64,000 nt of DNA from the NCBI RefSeq assembly GCF_003443655.1, contig NZ_CP031941.1:4896501-4960500 (forward strand), in the 5' to 3' direction. Each line of letters opens with the position of its first letter. Within the stretch, counting starts at the first letter, position 1. The notes below the pieces were generated by a model, which saw only the letters and a program-made list of their open reading frames with translations, was not told the origin of the DNA and ran no database searches. A program made the translations under genes and the position numbers. Positions 35,648 through 45,237 of this stretch are shown piece by piece. The stretch is from Nostoc sphaeroides. GTDB taxonomy: Bacteria; Cyanobacteriota; Cyanobacteriia; Cyanobacteriales; Nostocaceae.

Positions 35648-36547
35648 ATGGCTACTAGTTATCAAGAAGATGATTATTTTGCATCTGGGGCAGAATTTAC
35701 TGATAATGTTGACCAAAGAGAGAGCTTAGGAAAAGTATTTGAAGTAATTTTTTTATTCGGTTTAATGATTGGGATATTTGTCCTAGCTTTGCTCCTTTTT
35801 GATATTTTGGGAGACGGATTAGGTAGATTTTTGTCCCCAGGATTTCTCACAGATACCCCTTCTCGTTTTCCTGACCAAGGTGGTATCCGTCCTGCTATTG
35901 TTAGCAGCATTTTGTTGGGACTTGTTGTGATTTTTGTAACTGTCCCAATTGGTGTAGGAGCAGCTTTATATCTCGAAGAGTATGCACCCAAAGCTTGGTG
36001 GACAGCGATTATTGAGATTAATATCAGTAACCTGGCGGGTGTACCTTCTATCGTCTATGGATTGCTGGGTTTAGGAGTTTTTAATTATTTGCTTGGCTTT
36101 GGCCCGGCTTTGATTTCTGGTGCATTGACTTTATCTTTGTTGTCTTTACCAGTCATTATTGTCACCTCTAGAGAAGCAATTCGCGCCGTCCCAGATTCTT
36201 TGAGAAATGCTTCTTACGGCTTAGGTGTCACCAAATGGAAAACTATTAGCAGTCATGTCATACCTTATGCTGTTCCTGGTATTTTGACAGGGGTGATTAT
36301 CTCTGTATCTCGCGCCATTGGTGATGCAGCATCTCTAATTGTTGTAGGTGCTGTGGGTTTTCTCACCTTTGACCCTGGTTTGTTCCAGAGATTTATGGCA
36401 TTACCCATTCAAATTTACAGTTACATCACTCGTCCTGAACCGGGTTTTGCTAGTGCAGCAGCAGCAACAATTATTGCGTTGTTACTGTTGATTTTAGCTT
36501 TGAATGGTGTAGCAATTTATATCCGGCAACGCTTCTCAATACGTTAG
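35648..36547 (+). CDS. pstA: Phosphate ABC transporter permease PstA
   Basis: 299 residues, six helices. The docking loop is SLRNASYGLGVTKWKTIS, and VPSIVYGLLGLGVF is typical of the family. It forms the channel with PstC. Confidence 0.93.
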   Translation: MATSYQEDDYFASGAEFTDNVDQRESLGKVFEVIFLFGLMIGIFVLALLLFDILGDGLGRFLSPGFLTDTPSRFPDQGGIRPAIVSSILLGLVVIFVTVPIGVGAALYLEEYAPKAWWTAIIEINISNLAGVPSIVYGLLGLGVFNYLLGFGPALISGALTLSLLSLPVIIVTSREAIRAVPDSLRNASYGLGVTKWKTISSHVIPYAVPGILTGVIISVSRAIGDAASLIVVGAVGFLTFDPGLFQRFMALPIQIYSYITRPEPGFASAAAATIIALLLLILALNGVAIYIRQRFSIR

Positions 36548-36599
36548 ATAATTAAATATCTAATTGGATATATTCACAGATATTAGGAGATACGCTTTC

Positions 36600-37427
36600 A
36601 TGACTTATAGCAATAGTAGAAGTAAATCAGATAGTGCCACAATTGAACAAGGTAATAGCGTTTTCAATGTTGAAGGTGTGAAGGTATTTTATGGAGGATT
36701 TCTAGCACTTATAGATGTCTATCTAAAGATTCCTGATAAACAAATAATTGCTTTTATTGGGCCTTCAGGATGTGGTAAAAGTACCTTATTGCGTTGCTTC
36801 AACCGGATGAATGATTTAATCCCTGGAGCTAAAGTTGAGGGTAGACTGAATTATCGCGATCGCAACATTTATGATCCTAAGATAAATTCGGTCAAATTAC
36901 GCCGCCAAATCGGAATGGTTTTTCAAAGACCGAATCCTTTCCCCAAGTCAATATACGAAAATATTGCCTTTGCTCCACAGGCTAACGGTTACAAAGGTAA
37001 CCTTGATGAATTGGTGGAAGATTCCCTCAGACGCGCTGCTATTTGGGATGAAGTCAAGGATAAACTCAAAGAGAAGGGAACTGCATTATCTGGTGGACAA
37101 CAGCAAAGACTTTGCATTGCTCGTGCGATCGCAATGAAGCCAGATGTATTATTAATGGATGAACCATGTTCTGCTCTCGACCCAATTTCTAGCCGCCAAG
37201 TGGAAGAACTCTGCTTAGAACTCAAGCAGCAATACACCATCATTATGGTGACACACAATATGCAGCAAGCTTCTAGGGTCGCAGATTTCACGGCTTTCTT
37301 CAATACAGAAATTGACGAGCATGGCAAACGTCGCGGAAAATTAGTTGAGTTTAATCCTACAGCCCAAATGTTCAGTTCTCCTCAAACTAAAGAAGCTGAA
37401 GACTATATCAGTGGACGTTTCGGTTAA
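36600..37427 (+). CDS. pstB: Phosphate ABC transporter ATPase PstB
   Basis: 275 residues. Walker A GPSGCGKST, signature LSGGQQQRL, Walker B VLLMDEPCSALDP, switch His in MVTHNM. The ATG at 36600 has AGGAG ten bases upstream; the frame extends to a TTG at 36564, which is less likely. No phoU gene follows. Confidence 0.93.
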   Translation: MTYSNSRSKSDSATIEQGNSVFNVEGVKVFYGGFLALIDVYLKIPDKQIIAFIGPSGCGKSTLLRCFNRMNDLIPGAKVEGRLNYRDRNIYDPKINSVKLRRQIGMVFQRPNPFPKSIYENIAFAPQANGYKGNLDELVEDSLRRAAIWDEVKDKLKEKGTALSGGQQQRLCIARAIAMKPDVLLMDEPCSALDPISSRQVEELCLELKQQYTIIMVTHNMQQASRVADFTAFFNTEIDEHGKRRGKLVEFNPTAQMFSSPQTKEAEDYISGRFG

Positions 37428-37509
37428 AGAGCTTGTCCTAAGTATTTAGGATAATAGACAACCTTGTACAGTAAGGTAAAACTTTGTACAGGGTTTTGTT
37501 TTGTGATAT

Positions 37510-37740
37510 CAGACTCAGTGACATACTCCCACACTGACGCAAGCGTACAGTGTGGGCTTCTCAGGGACTCCCGGTATCCCGTCGGACATTAACTGAGCTT
37601 TATTTATACTGCACGAGATGCCCCTCCGCACAGTTGAACAATTGCATTATGTTCAATCCTTTGTACTGTCAGAGTTTTACCTACCCACAGTGGCGACACA
37701 AAAATGTCTCTTACTGGGCAGAACCCCCTACTCTGAGTTT
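37510..37740 (-). mobile_element. IS200/IS605-type relic: TnpB tail and right end
   Basis: On the minus strand a zinc-ribbon-like fragment ETFLCRHCG (about 37688-37714), as in the C-terminus of TnpB, is followed by broken frames. It ends in the hairpin CCCACACTG/CAGTGTGGG (37528-37536 and 37548-37556, with ACGC/GCGT pairing inside), then GGGAGTATGTCA. A hairpin followed by this tail is the usual right end of cyanobacterial IS605-family elements. No intact transposase remains. Confidence 0.6.
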
Positions 37741-37791
37741 TCAAGGTACAGATTAAGATGACCAGCATTTTCGGCTTTGCCATCTACTATT

Positions 37792-37816
37792 ATTGTAATG
37801 GAAATATCATTACAAT
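37792..37816. promoter_or_regulatory. Operator-like inverted repeat at the RHH gene start
   Basis: A perfect 9-bp inverted repeat ATTGTAATG-7-CATTACAAT overlaps the first base of the start codon of the next gene. Small RHH proteins usually bind such sites as dimers and repress their own gene. Confidence 0.65.
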
Positions 37817-37976
37817 GCAAATGGTAAAAGTAAATTTAAATGTCCGTGTAGAACAATCAGAGATGAAAATATTAGAGCAATACGTAGAGCAAACAGGAAG
37901 AACCAAAACAGACATTATTCGTGAATATATTAGGACTTTAAATGTTCATTCCTTATCGCCCAACAACGCTGATTAA
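37815..37976 (+). CDS. Small ribbon-helix-helix DNA-binding protein
   Basis: About 53 residues (MQMVKVNLNVRVEQSEMKIL, then EQYVEQTGRTKTDIIREYIR) with the CopG/Arc pattern: one beta strand, then two helices. The longer frame from 37758 crosses the palindrome, so the ATG at 37815 or 37821 is preferred. No toxin-like partner follows. It may belong to the decayed mobile DNA around it. Confidence 0.6.
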   Translation: MQMVKVNLNVRVEQSEMKILEQYVEQTGRTKTDIIREYIRTLNVHSLSPNNAD

Positions 37977-38099
37977 GCTGCGCTTAATTTCGCGCTTTTG
38001 GGCAATTCGTCACTCACGCGCAATTCATCTCATCACCTCCCTTGCGGGTAGGTGAGAGGCTTCTTGCTGTTTCAGCTAAAATAGCGATCGCACTACAGA

Positions 38100-38234
38100 C
38101 AATACGGTTCGGTTAAGCCAAAAGACGCGATAAATCGCCGTCAAGACAAAGGGATTAATTATTGTACAGACGGCGATTTATCGCGTCTTTGTGATTTAGA
38201 ATTTTCATCAAAAAACCCTAACCGAACCGTATTG
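38100..38234. repeat. MITE with CAATACGGTTCGGTTAAG ends
   Basis: Left end CAATACGGTTCGGTTAAG and right end CTAACCGAACCGTATTG are inverted. It is related to the 102-bp element at 27132-27233 but longer (135 bp), and contains two facing copies of the core (AGACGCGATAAATCGCCGTC / GACGGCGATTTATCGCGTCT). No target duplication is seen. It supplies the stop codon of the truncated antiporter gene. Confidence 0.82.
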
Positions 38235-38589
38235 GATTGAGAGCGATCGCTACTCCTGCGATCGCAATTACCACCCCGAACACTGCATACAAGCAAATTG
38301 GCACTAAATCCCGCTTCAAGTCTGACCATTTCAAATTCCATGCGGCTTCAAATAGCAGCGGTGGTAAAAAAATGAACAAAATTAATTCCGGGGAAAGGGT
38401 TACTAAACGGACATCGACTAACGCCAAACCTAACCCGACAATCACCAGTAGCAAGGTGTAAGGTATATTGCGAAACCAGCTAAATATCTGCGGTAGTGTC
38501 GCCACACCTAGAGACACCGAAAGCACCAACAGAAACTGCTTGAGATTGTTTGTAATGACTTCCTCGGCGATCGCTGATTCAAGCACCAT
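38218..38589 (-). pseudogene. Truncated NhaP-type cation:proton antiporter
   Basis: Only the first 117 or so residues of a CPA1/NhaP-like antiporter remain (NIPYTLLLVIVGLGLALVDV, LFIFLPPLLFEAAWNLKWSD), against more than 400 in the family. The last residues NPIRFG and the stop codon come from the terminal repeat of the MITE at 38100-38234. The missing part is not found beyond the MITE, so a deletion accompanied or followed the insertion. Confidence 0.85.
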
Positions 38590-38719
38590 AAGAAAATTCC
38601 TGGTATAATTTTACCCTTATCCTCATCTGACTATTTTTAGATGAGACTAGATTAATGTAAGACTTTAATTAGCAAAGAATGAAGATTTGACGGTTAACCA
38701 AGTATTTAGGAGGAAGGTC

Positions 38720-39721
38720 TTGGGTAATAACATTCGAGACCGGTTTAAAAATTTCCGCCGCCGGGGTTCGCAGCCGGAGCAACTCCAACAGGTACAAACA
38801 GACTTGCTGGCAGAATCAACTCTAGACTCAGCTTACATAATTTTAATTATTAGCTCCTGTGCGATCGCTACTTTAGGTTTATTGTCTAACAGTGCGGCTG
38901 TGATTATTGGCGCGATGATTATTGCCCCTCTAATGTTGCCGATTCGGGGGTTAGCTTTTGGTGCTTTACAAGCAGATATTACTTTGTTTCGCAAGGGGAT
39001 AATTGCTGTAGCATTGGGCACGTTGTTAGCGGTGGCGATCGCCTTTATTCTGGGTTTGCTAGTGGGTTTGCCGAGCTATGGTAGCGAGATACTGGCTAGA
39101 TCAAGACCAACGCTCTTAGATTTAGGAATTGCGGTAGCGGCTGGTGGTATCAGTGGCTACGCGAAAGTTGAGACGAAAATATCTACTAGTTTAGCGGGAA
39201 CTGCGATCGCTGTTGCTCTTATGCCTCCTATTTGTGTGATTGGCTTAGGCTTGGCACAAGGAAATTGGTCACTCAGTTTAGGAGCAACCCTACTTTATCT
39301 CACCAACTTGCTAGGTATTGCCCTCTCCTGTATGGTGACATTTTTGGTAGCAGGTTACACTTCAATAGCGCGGGCCCGTCAACCCCTAATTTGGACTATG
39401 GCTTTGACAGCTATCCTGCTAATTCCCTTGGGAGTCAGTTTTGCTCGACTTGTACGACAAGCGCAACTAGAAACTAGCTTACGACGGGCATTATTAAATA
39501 GAACTGTCACTTTTGGGCGATTGCAGTTGCTTAACAGTAATACTAATTGGTTGACAAATCCCCCAGAAGTTCGTTTGAGTGTTCGCGCAAGGGAACCTGT
39601 TACACCTCGGCAAGTACAGTTATTAGAAGAATTTATCAAGCGAGAGATGGGGCAACCATTCACTCTAATTTTTGAAGTTGGTCAAGTGGAGGAAATTAGA
39701 AGTTCTGAACCCACACCCTGA
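38720..39721 (+). CDS. DUF389 family membrane protein
   Basis: A 333-residue protein of unknown function with about six transmembrane helices (IILIISSCAIATLGLLSNSA, AAVIIGAMIIAPLMLPIRGL), the glycine-rich DUF389 core and a soluble C-terminal domain. The frame is open to a TTG at 38687, but a very strong ribosome site (AGGAGGAAGG) precedes the TTG at 38720, which I take as the start. Divergent from the truncated antiporter, whose promoter it probably shares. Confidence 0.85.
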   Translation: MGNNIRDRFKNFRRRGSQPEQLQQVQTDLLAESTLDSAYIILIISSCAIATLGLLSNSAAVIIGAMIIAPLMLPIRGLAFGALQADITLFRKGIIAVALGTLLAVAIAFILGLLVGLPSYGSEILARSRPTLLDLGIAVAAGGISGYAKVETKISTSLAGTAIAVALMPPICVIGLGLAQGNWSLSLGATLLYLTNLLGIALSCMVTFLVAGYTSIARARQPLIWTMALTAILLIPLGVSFARLVRQAQLETSLRRALLNRTVTFGRLQLLNSNTNWLTNPPEVRLSVRAREPVTPRQVQLLEEFIKREMGQPFTLIFEVGQVEEIRSSEPTP

Positions 39722-39726
39722 AGTTG

Positions 39727-39960
39727 CTAATATTCCCGTGCTGTTGAAATTTGGGCTGGGATTTTTGTTGAAGTGCCATTTTTCTCTAAACGCCAGAGCA
39801 TACCAGGTGGATAAACGGGCTTAATTTTGTAGTGATATGTTTTTTTCATCTCAGAACTTAATTTACCAGAAGGATTTAATAAAAACACATCACTAAAGTT
39901 ATCAGCAATTTTGGGTATATTTTGGTTAATGACTAACTGAATTTTAACTTTTGGCTCCAA
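39727..39960 (-). CDS. Short hypothetical protein, possibly a gene remnant
   Basis: A frame of about 77 residues (from a TTG at 39960; open upstream to about 40038 without ATG) ending KIKPVYPPGMLWRLEKNGTS. I do not recognise it. Lack of a good start and its position in the gap between convergent genes suggest a spurious ORF or the tail of a lost gene. Confidence 0.3.
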   Translation of the reverse strand: MEPKVKIQLVINQNIPKIADNFSDVFLLNPSGKLSSEMKKTYHYKIKPVYPPGMLWRLEKNGTSTKIPAQISTAREY

Positions 39961-40064
39961 AAGATATGTAAGAGAAATTAAATTACCGATATTTATGGAA
40001 GAATTATCACTAGAAGATACCCAAGAGTAATAAAACTATTATTAGTAATTGCAACGGGTTGTAT

Positions 40065-43000
40065 CTAATATCTAGATATTTCTTCAATGGGCTGTTCATT
40101 TTCAACCTGGTATTTTTGGATTAATTCTTTAACTTGAGCAGCTACCAAAGGATGTGGATCTTTTTGTAACTGGGGGAGGATTTGCAGAAGAACGCGATGT
40201 GAAACCATATTCAAGTATGCGATCGCAGCTTCTCTAACAAAGCCGGTTGGATGACGCAAACTCACTAAAATCTCAGAACTTGTCAGTGGCGTGCGAGTCA
40301 CTTGAGCAAAATGAAAACAGCAAGCTAGACACCAGTCAGAAAGAAAGTTACCCAACATCAGCAATCTGTGGAGGCGATCGCTAACTATCATATTTTCATA
40401 TTCGACAATCTTAGCTTCTACCAGATGTTGCAATTTTTCTGGCTGCGGTCGGTTATCTAAAATATTCAGCAATAAAGACTTTGAAGACAAAGTTATAGTA
40501 TGCTCTAGGATTTCTAACCCTCGTGCTAAGTTTACTACTGAGAGCGATCGCAGATTAAATGCTGCTGCCTGCATCTTTTCTGGCGAGTAAAGCAGTTTCA
40601 GTAACAGTAGCAGTCGCTCTTTGACATCAAATTCTAATTCTAAAAGGGCGCGTTGCAGTAATTCAGAGACAATCACAATTCTCTGTCTGGATTGCTCATT
40701 TTCTTTTTCGTCTATTGTTTTCAAGTCTATATATGCGGCGTAAATCTCGCCTAAAAACTTTAATTCCTGCTCAATTAAATTTTCTACCCGACTTTCATAA
40801 AATCGATCTACTAAACCTTTAATTCCTGGTTGTTTGTGTATTTTTAGTAAGCTACGAAGAATATGATCTCTAGTTGTACCCCAAGATGTTTCCAAGTTTT
40901 CCCATAAAGTCTCTAATGCTTCCTGAGTACCAATTTGAGCAATGGTACGCCAAGCGTACATTCGCACTACTTCTGGTTTGTAAATATTGGTAGCTAACCG
41001 CAACAACATCTTTATAGCTTCATTCTCTAGTCGCACTAAAGCTGATATTGCTGTAGTGCGGGTTGATTTGTAATAAAGTGCTGCTATCAGTGCCGAATAG
41101 TACTCTTCTAAATGGGTTGCTGCAATCATTTCTAATACGGCACAGCGCACCCGTAAAGACTCATCTTGTAATAAATTCGGGATGTGAATCCGCAACGCTT
41201 GCAAATAAACTGCTTCTCTGAGCGCTCTAACTCCATTTACCCGTTCCCGTTCTTGCTTATGAGTCAACATCCGGCGCATGGTTTGGGTAGCTGCTACCTT
41301 TTGCATGGGCGTTCCCTGGCGTAAGACTAAAGCGGCGGCGGTGGCGCGGATGAGTGAGTTTTGCCGGGGGTTCAGGTATTCTTCTAAGATGCTTAAATTC
41401 GGATTTGGTTCAGCCAGCCAAACGTAGCGCAGCGCTAGAGCGAAAACTTCGGAGTTAGTTTCTTGGGGTTGTTCTAGCAAAGGACGGATGGCGGATAGAT
41501 AAGCGGGATTTGCACCTGCTGTCAGCATGACTTCCAAACTTTGGCGCTGCAAATCTGGGGTTAACTTGATTAGTAAAGGTGCTAAAACTTCCGCAGACCC
41601 TTGGGGGTCAATTTGGGCTAAAAGTTCAATGCAAGAGCGTTTATCTGCCTCGCTGCCTTTTTCTCCCAAGGCTTTGACTACACCTTGCTTGAAGAATCGT
41701 AAGCCGACATTGGTTGCACTCAACTGGCCTCGTGCCACACTCAAGACTAACAGTTCAACATAGCGCGATCGCAATTCCCAAACTACTTTTAAACAGGTGC
41801 CAGTTATCAGCATTGTTTCTGCTACTAACACCCACTTTTGCAACGGTACGGGTATAAACCGATCACAAAACAATATAGTTGCAAAAATTAGCCCTCCTGT
41901 CAAACCTGTAGCGATCGCTTCGGCGGTTCCACCAGATAAAGTCTGCATCCGGCTGCGAATTGCCTCTGGAATCGGTTGGTACAGGATGGGGCCGCTACTC
42001 ATGACAAAGGTGTAGCGCAGAACTTCATCGCAGAATTTGACAATTATCAGTCCCCAAAAAAAGCTTTGCGATTGGATGGCGGGAATTAAATGCAATAATA
42101 CCAGCACTCCTGGTAGTGAAAAGCCGACGGTGATTGGTAAAAGTGTGGCTGTGAAAAATACCCCCATTCGTTCGATAAGTCGGCTGGAAATAAACCACTG
42201 CAACAACAACTCACACAGTCCCAATGTCCCACCAAAAAGACCCAAGAAGCTAGCGAGTTCTCGGTCGCTCAAATTGGATTTTAGTTCGCGCAGATATTGA
42301 AAATCTATTAACAACCCAATGACTTGCAATAGTCCGACAAAAGCAAACAACTGCCAAACATAGCGCTTGAGAGGACTTTTAATAAAACGCTGTCGTGAAG
42401 CTTGTTCTTCAGTAACTAGTCTTTGTGGGGTTTCAGGAAAAGCCGCTTGATATTGATGAGTTAAATAGAATAAAATTCCCGATCCTAATAAAATTACTAT
42501 ACAGGCGATGAAGATGATCTTATTCAGCGAGGTGTATTGCAATAACCAAGGCAAACTAAAGCCACTGATCACATCTGCGACTAAAAGCCCACTACTCACC
42601 AGTGGGTAAGTCCGTTTAATCTCCCGTATATTAAATATTTGGTTGGCGACGATGGAAGTGTTGAGGTCATTAACTACATAAAGGGCATCTACCCACAGCC
42701 GCAGCAGAAATGCCGAAATAACTGCCAGGTATGAAACATGCGCTCCCCAACGTAATACAACTAATAATAGTAATGGCATCAACATGCAAGGTGCGATCGC
42801 CACAATCACCCGGCGTAAAGGAAAAATCTTTTGCAGCCAAGAGTATAAAAAAACCAGTCCTGCACTGGTGGCGGCACTAGCAATATACATCCACGGTAGT
42901 AGCTGAGTCCCATATTCATCCAGAAAGAGCGCCACAGTACTATCCTCTGCCCACCGCAATCCTACACATACAGTTGTGTAAAAAAAGAACATAAGTTGAG

Positions 43001-43100
43001 TTCGTTCGCTCTCCTCTGGTCGGAGATTTACCCACTGTAGTAGTCGTAGTCGTGGTAAAGCAACTTTATTTGCAGCCAACCAGTGATTTTTCAGTTCCAT
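40065..43100 (-). CDS. NTT/MFS-like transporter fused to a large HEAT-repeat domain
   Basis: 1011 residues. The first 450 contain about 12 hydrophobic helices (FFFYTTVCVGLRWAEDSTVA, SYLAVISAFLLRLWVDALYV), arranged like the ATP/ADP-translocase-like (NTT/AAA) branch of MFS proteins. The remaining 560 residues are alpha-helical repeats with HEAT character (LRVRCAVLEMIAATHLEEYY, FVREAAIAYLNMVSHRVLLQ) ending in QPIEEISRY. NTT-HEAT fusions have been reported in some bacteria; their substrates are unproven. Monocistronic on the minus strand. Confidence 0.82.
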   Translation of the reverse strand: MELKNHWLAANKVALPRLRLLQWVNLRPEESERTQLMFFFYTTVCVGLRWAEDSTVALFLDEYGTQLLPWMYIASAATSAGLVFLYSWLQKIFPLRRVIVAIAPCMLMPLLLLVVLRWGAHVSYLAVISAFLLRLWVDALYVVNDLNTSIVANQIFNIREIKRTYPLVSSGLLVADVISGFSLPWLLQYTSLNKIIFIACIVILLGSGILFYLTHQYQAAFPETPQRLVTEEQASRQRFIKSPLKRYVWQLFAFVGLLQVIGLLIDFQYLRELKSNLSDRELASFLGLFGGTLGLCELLLQWFISSRLIERMGVFFTATLLPITVGFSLPGVLVLLHLIPAIQSQSFFWGLIIVKFCDEVLRYTFVMSSGPILYQPIPEAIRSRMQTLSGGTAEAIATGLTGGLIFATILFCDRFIPVPLQKWVLVAETMLITGTCLKVVWELRSRYVELLVLSVARGQLSATNVGLRFFKQGVVKALGEKGSEADKRSCIELLAQIDPQGSAEVLAPLLIKLTPDLQRQSLEVMLTAGANPAYLSAIRPLLEQPQETNSEVFALALRYVWLAEPNPNLSILEEYLNPRQNSLIRATAAALVLRQGTPMQKVAATQTMRRMLTHKQERERVNGVRALREAVYLQALRIHIPNLLQDESLRVRCAVLEMIAATHLEEYYSALIAALYYKSTRTTAISALVRLENEAIKMLLRLATNIYKPEVVRMYAWRTIAQIGTQEALETLWENLETSWGTTRDHILRSLLKIHKQPGIKGLVDRFYESRVENLIEQELKFLGEIYAAYIDLKTIDEKENEQSRQRIVIVSELLQRALLELEFDVKERLLLLLKLLYSPEKMQAAAFNLRSLSVVNLARGLEILEHTITLSSKSLLLNILDNRPQPEKLQHLVEAKIVEYENMIVSDRLHRLLMLGNFLSDWCLACCFHFAQVTRTPLTSSEILVSLRHPTGFVREAAIAYLNMVSHRVLLQILPQLQKDPHPLVAAQVKELIQKYQVENEQPIEEISRY

Positions 43101-43170
43101 GCAATTTTATTTTTCTGGTAGTATCACCGCGTAATCGGGCAGGGGGAGCAGGGGAAGAAAATATTTTCTT

Positions 43171-43296
43171 AGGGACTTCCAAATAAAAAAATATCCAATT
43201 AACTCCTGTGGGGTGGGCGACACGAGAGCCCAGTTTATATGGCGGGCAAGATGCCCACCCCACAATATTGGATAATTTATTTCTTGGAGTTCCCTT
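43171..43296. repeat. AGGGACTTCCAA-family element, copy 2
   Basis: Ends AGGGACTTCCAAATAAAAAA and TTATTTCTTGGAGTTCCCT; the interior palindrome is GTGGGGTGGGCGACACGAGA... facing ...GCCCACCCCAC. Nearly the same sequence is at 47898-48022. It directly abuts the next element. Confidence 0.75.
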
Positions 43297-43444
43297 ATAC
43301 CAATTCAATTAATGATTGCAACACATCCTTGGGTAAAGACGCGATGAATCGAGACGCGATGAATCGAGACGCGATGAATCGAGACGCGATGAATCGAGAC
43401 GCGATGAATGGTCTATTTGTCGCATTCTTTTTTTCAATTGGTAT
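43297..43444. repeat. ATACCAATT-family MITE with internal 15-bp tandem expansion
   Basis: Same ends and flanks as the copy at 28747-28849, but the core half-palindrome GAGACGCGATGAATC is repeated in tandem about five times (about 43337-43410) in place of the normal palindrome. It is translatable as repeated NRDAM, but no gene is implied. Confidence 0.8.
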
Positions 43445-43604
43445 TATCTCCCTTATCTTTCTCATCTCCCTTATCTCCTGGAAATAGCAAAAGTCATGAG
43501 CAACTGAGTATTATGTTTCCCACTTAGCCTTCAGAATTATCGATTTTAGATAAATTTATACAACCTCACAGCTTTGGGCGCATGTTGCATCGAAACGAAA
43601 CATC

Positions 43605-43637
43605 AAAAAATCCCCTGACTTTTAGCCAGAGGATTTT
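43605..43637 (-). terminator. Rho-independent terminator of infC
   Basis: On the minus strand AAAATCCTCTGGCT and AGTCAGGGGATTTTTT form an imperfect hairpin followed by six T, about 30 bases after the infC stop codon. Confidence 0.75.
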
Positions 43638-43667
43638 CAAAGTGGGTCTATTAATACAGTTAGAGGA

Positions 43668-44201
43668 TTATTTTTTAGGCGAGATGAGCATCATCATGTT
43701 TCGCCCTTCTTTTTTAGGCGCTTGTTGAAGCTCACCATAAGGCTCCAAATCGGTTGCCATTCGTTTGAGCAAATCTTCTGCTAGGTCGCTGTGTTGAATT
43801 TCTCGACCCCGGAACATGACAGTAGCTTTGACTTTATCGCCATCTTTCAAAAAGCGCTCTGCTTGTTTGACACGCACGTTGTAGTCGTGTTCTTCTATTT
43901 TGTAACGCATCTTAACTTCTTTGACATCAGCCGTGTGCTGCTTTTTCCGGGCTTCCCGCGCCTTTTTCTCCTGCTCAAACTTATATTTCCCGTAGTCCAT
44001 AATCCGACAAACTGGCGGGTCAGCTTTGTCACTTATTAGCACCAAATCTAACTCTTTCTCTTCTGCTAGTTGTAGTGCTTCCTGTGGGAGCATAATTCCC
44101 AGTTGAGCACCATCAGTATCAATTACCCGAATTTTTGGGTAGCGAATTCGTTCGTTAATTTGGGGCAGATCGCGAGTTCTTTTCTTCTCAATCACAGGCA
44201 T
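43668..44201 (-). CDS. infC: Translation initiation factor IF-3
   Basis: 177 residues. The N-domain opening INERIRYPKIRVIDTDGAQL and the PVCRIMDYGKYKFEQEKKAR linker are diagnostic; the C-domain contains KVKATVMFRGREIQHSDLAE. It binds the 30S subunit and checks the start codon. The start is a normal ATG, not the AUU that autoregulates E. coli infC. Monocistronic with its own terminator. Confidence 0.97.
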   Translation of the reverse strand: MPVIEKKRTRDLPQINERIRYPKIRVIDTDGAQLGIMLPQEALQLAEEKELDLVLISDKADPPVCRIMDYGKYKFEQEKKAREARKKQHTADVKEVKMRYKIEEHDYNVRVKQAERFLKDGDKVKATVMFRGREIQHSDLAEDLLKRMATDLEPYGELQQAPKKEGRNMMMLISPKK

Positions 44202-44738
44202 TATGATTTGTGGGAGCTCTTAATGAAGGATTTGGTGTGGTCTTGATTAGTATGGCTCAGAGGCAAAATACGGAAATAACTCAGGACTGAAAACATAGTC
44301 TACAGTTCTAGAGTAACTAATCCATAAAATAGTTGCCTCCTTGTATTTGTCATTCTACTAAGTCTCTGAGAATTTCTTTGCAATAGTTAATCTAAATTAC
44401 ACAACCTAGACTCATATTAAATATTATTACAATTATTTAGCAATACCTTTGGCGATCGCGTAACCGCCCACCGTAGGCGATCGCATGGAGCAACATCATA
44501 TCTCCAGAATACTAAGCTTACAGATGCAGGACATCTAGCAAAACTAATGTAACATATTACCTTACATCCAGTAAACCTAGTAGTATTTCTAGTCAAAAAG
44601 CGCTGATCAATTTAATTATATAGATGCGGTGGCTATCAGCGAGAGAGTTGCAGTGAAGTTTTCACTTACCCACTCACCCGCCAGAGATTTTAATCTCTGG
44701 CTAATAGCCAAAGTCCACGCTTAGTGGACTAATAAAAG

Positions 44739-44830
44739 GGGCGTTGCTGAATTAGGGGATAATTTCGCACAATTGATAACGAATTTCCAATGGTTTCAAC
44801 CGCCAATTGATCCCGGATTTATGCAACGCC
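44739..44830. repeat. 92-bp MITE with GGCGTTGC ends and 7-bp duplication
   Basis: Left end GGGCGTTGCTGAATTA, right end TTTATGCAACGCC. ATAAAAG is present directly on both sides (44732-44738 and 44831-44837). There is no coding sequence. Together with a partial GCACAGCAATGCTCAT repeat at 44902-44941 and AGTCCACTCAAGTGGACT-type palindromes, it fills most of the gene-free 44202-45237 stretch. Confidence 0.75.
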
Positions 44831-44901
44831 ATAAAAGCACAACCGCAGCGTTGGGTGAAAGATTTACGGGCGGGTGAGTTCGCCAACAGATAAGCGATTT
44901 T

Positions 44902-44941
44902 TAGCTTAAGTTGACACGTATGAGCATTGCTGTGCCCCTAC
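44902..44941. repeat. Half copy of the GGCACAGCATTGCTCA element
   Basis: It matches the right end of 5574-5816 (CTTAAGTTGACACGTATGAG, ATTGCTGTGCCCCTAC). The left partner is not obvious in the 44202-45237 gap, so this is a fragment. Confidence 0.5.
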
Positions 44942-45237
44942 AAAAAATGTGGTTAAAATAATGGTATTAGTCCACTTGAGTGGACTTCAGCTATGAGACT
45001 CGGAATTCATTCCGAGGCGGGATAGAAACGCAGTGCGAGATTTATGAATAAAGATATGCCTGCGGCAAGACTTTTGTGTACACCATAGCCTCAGAGAGGG
45101 GAGAGGCTTTGAACTTTACTGCCATTCCCTTGTAAGGAAGGGGCTGTTCTTGTTAAGTTTCGCGTTAGTTTATCCACATCAGGTGAAAAATCAAAGTTTT
45201 ATAATAGTATTTCCACGCTGATGAATTAAAGCAGACT

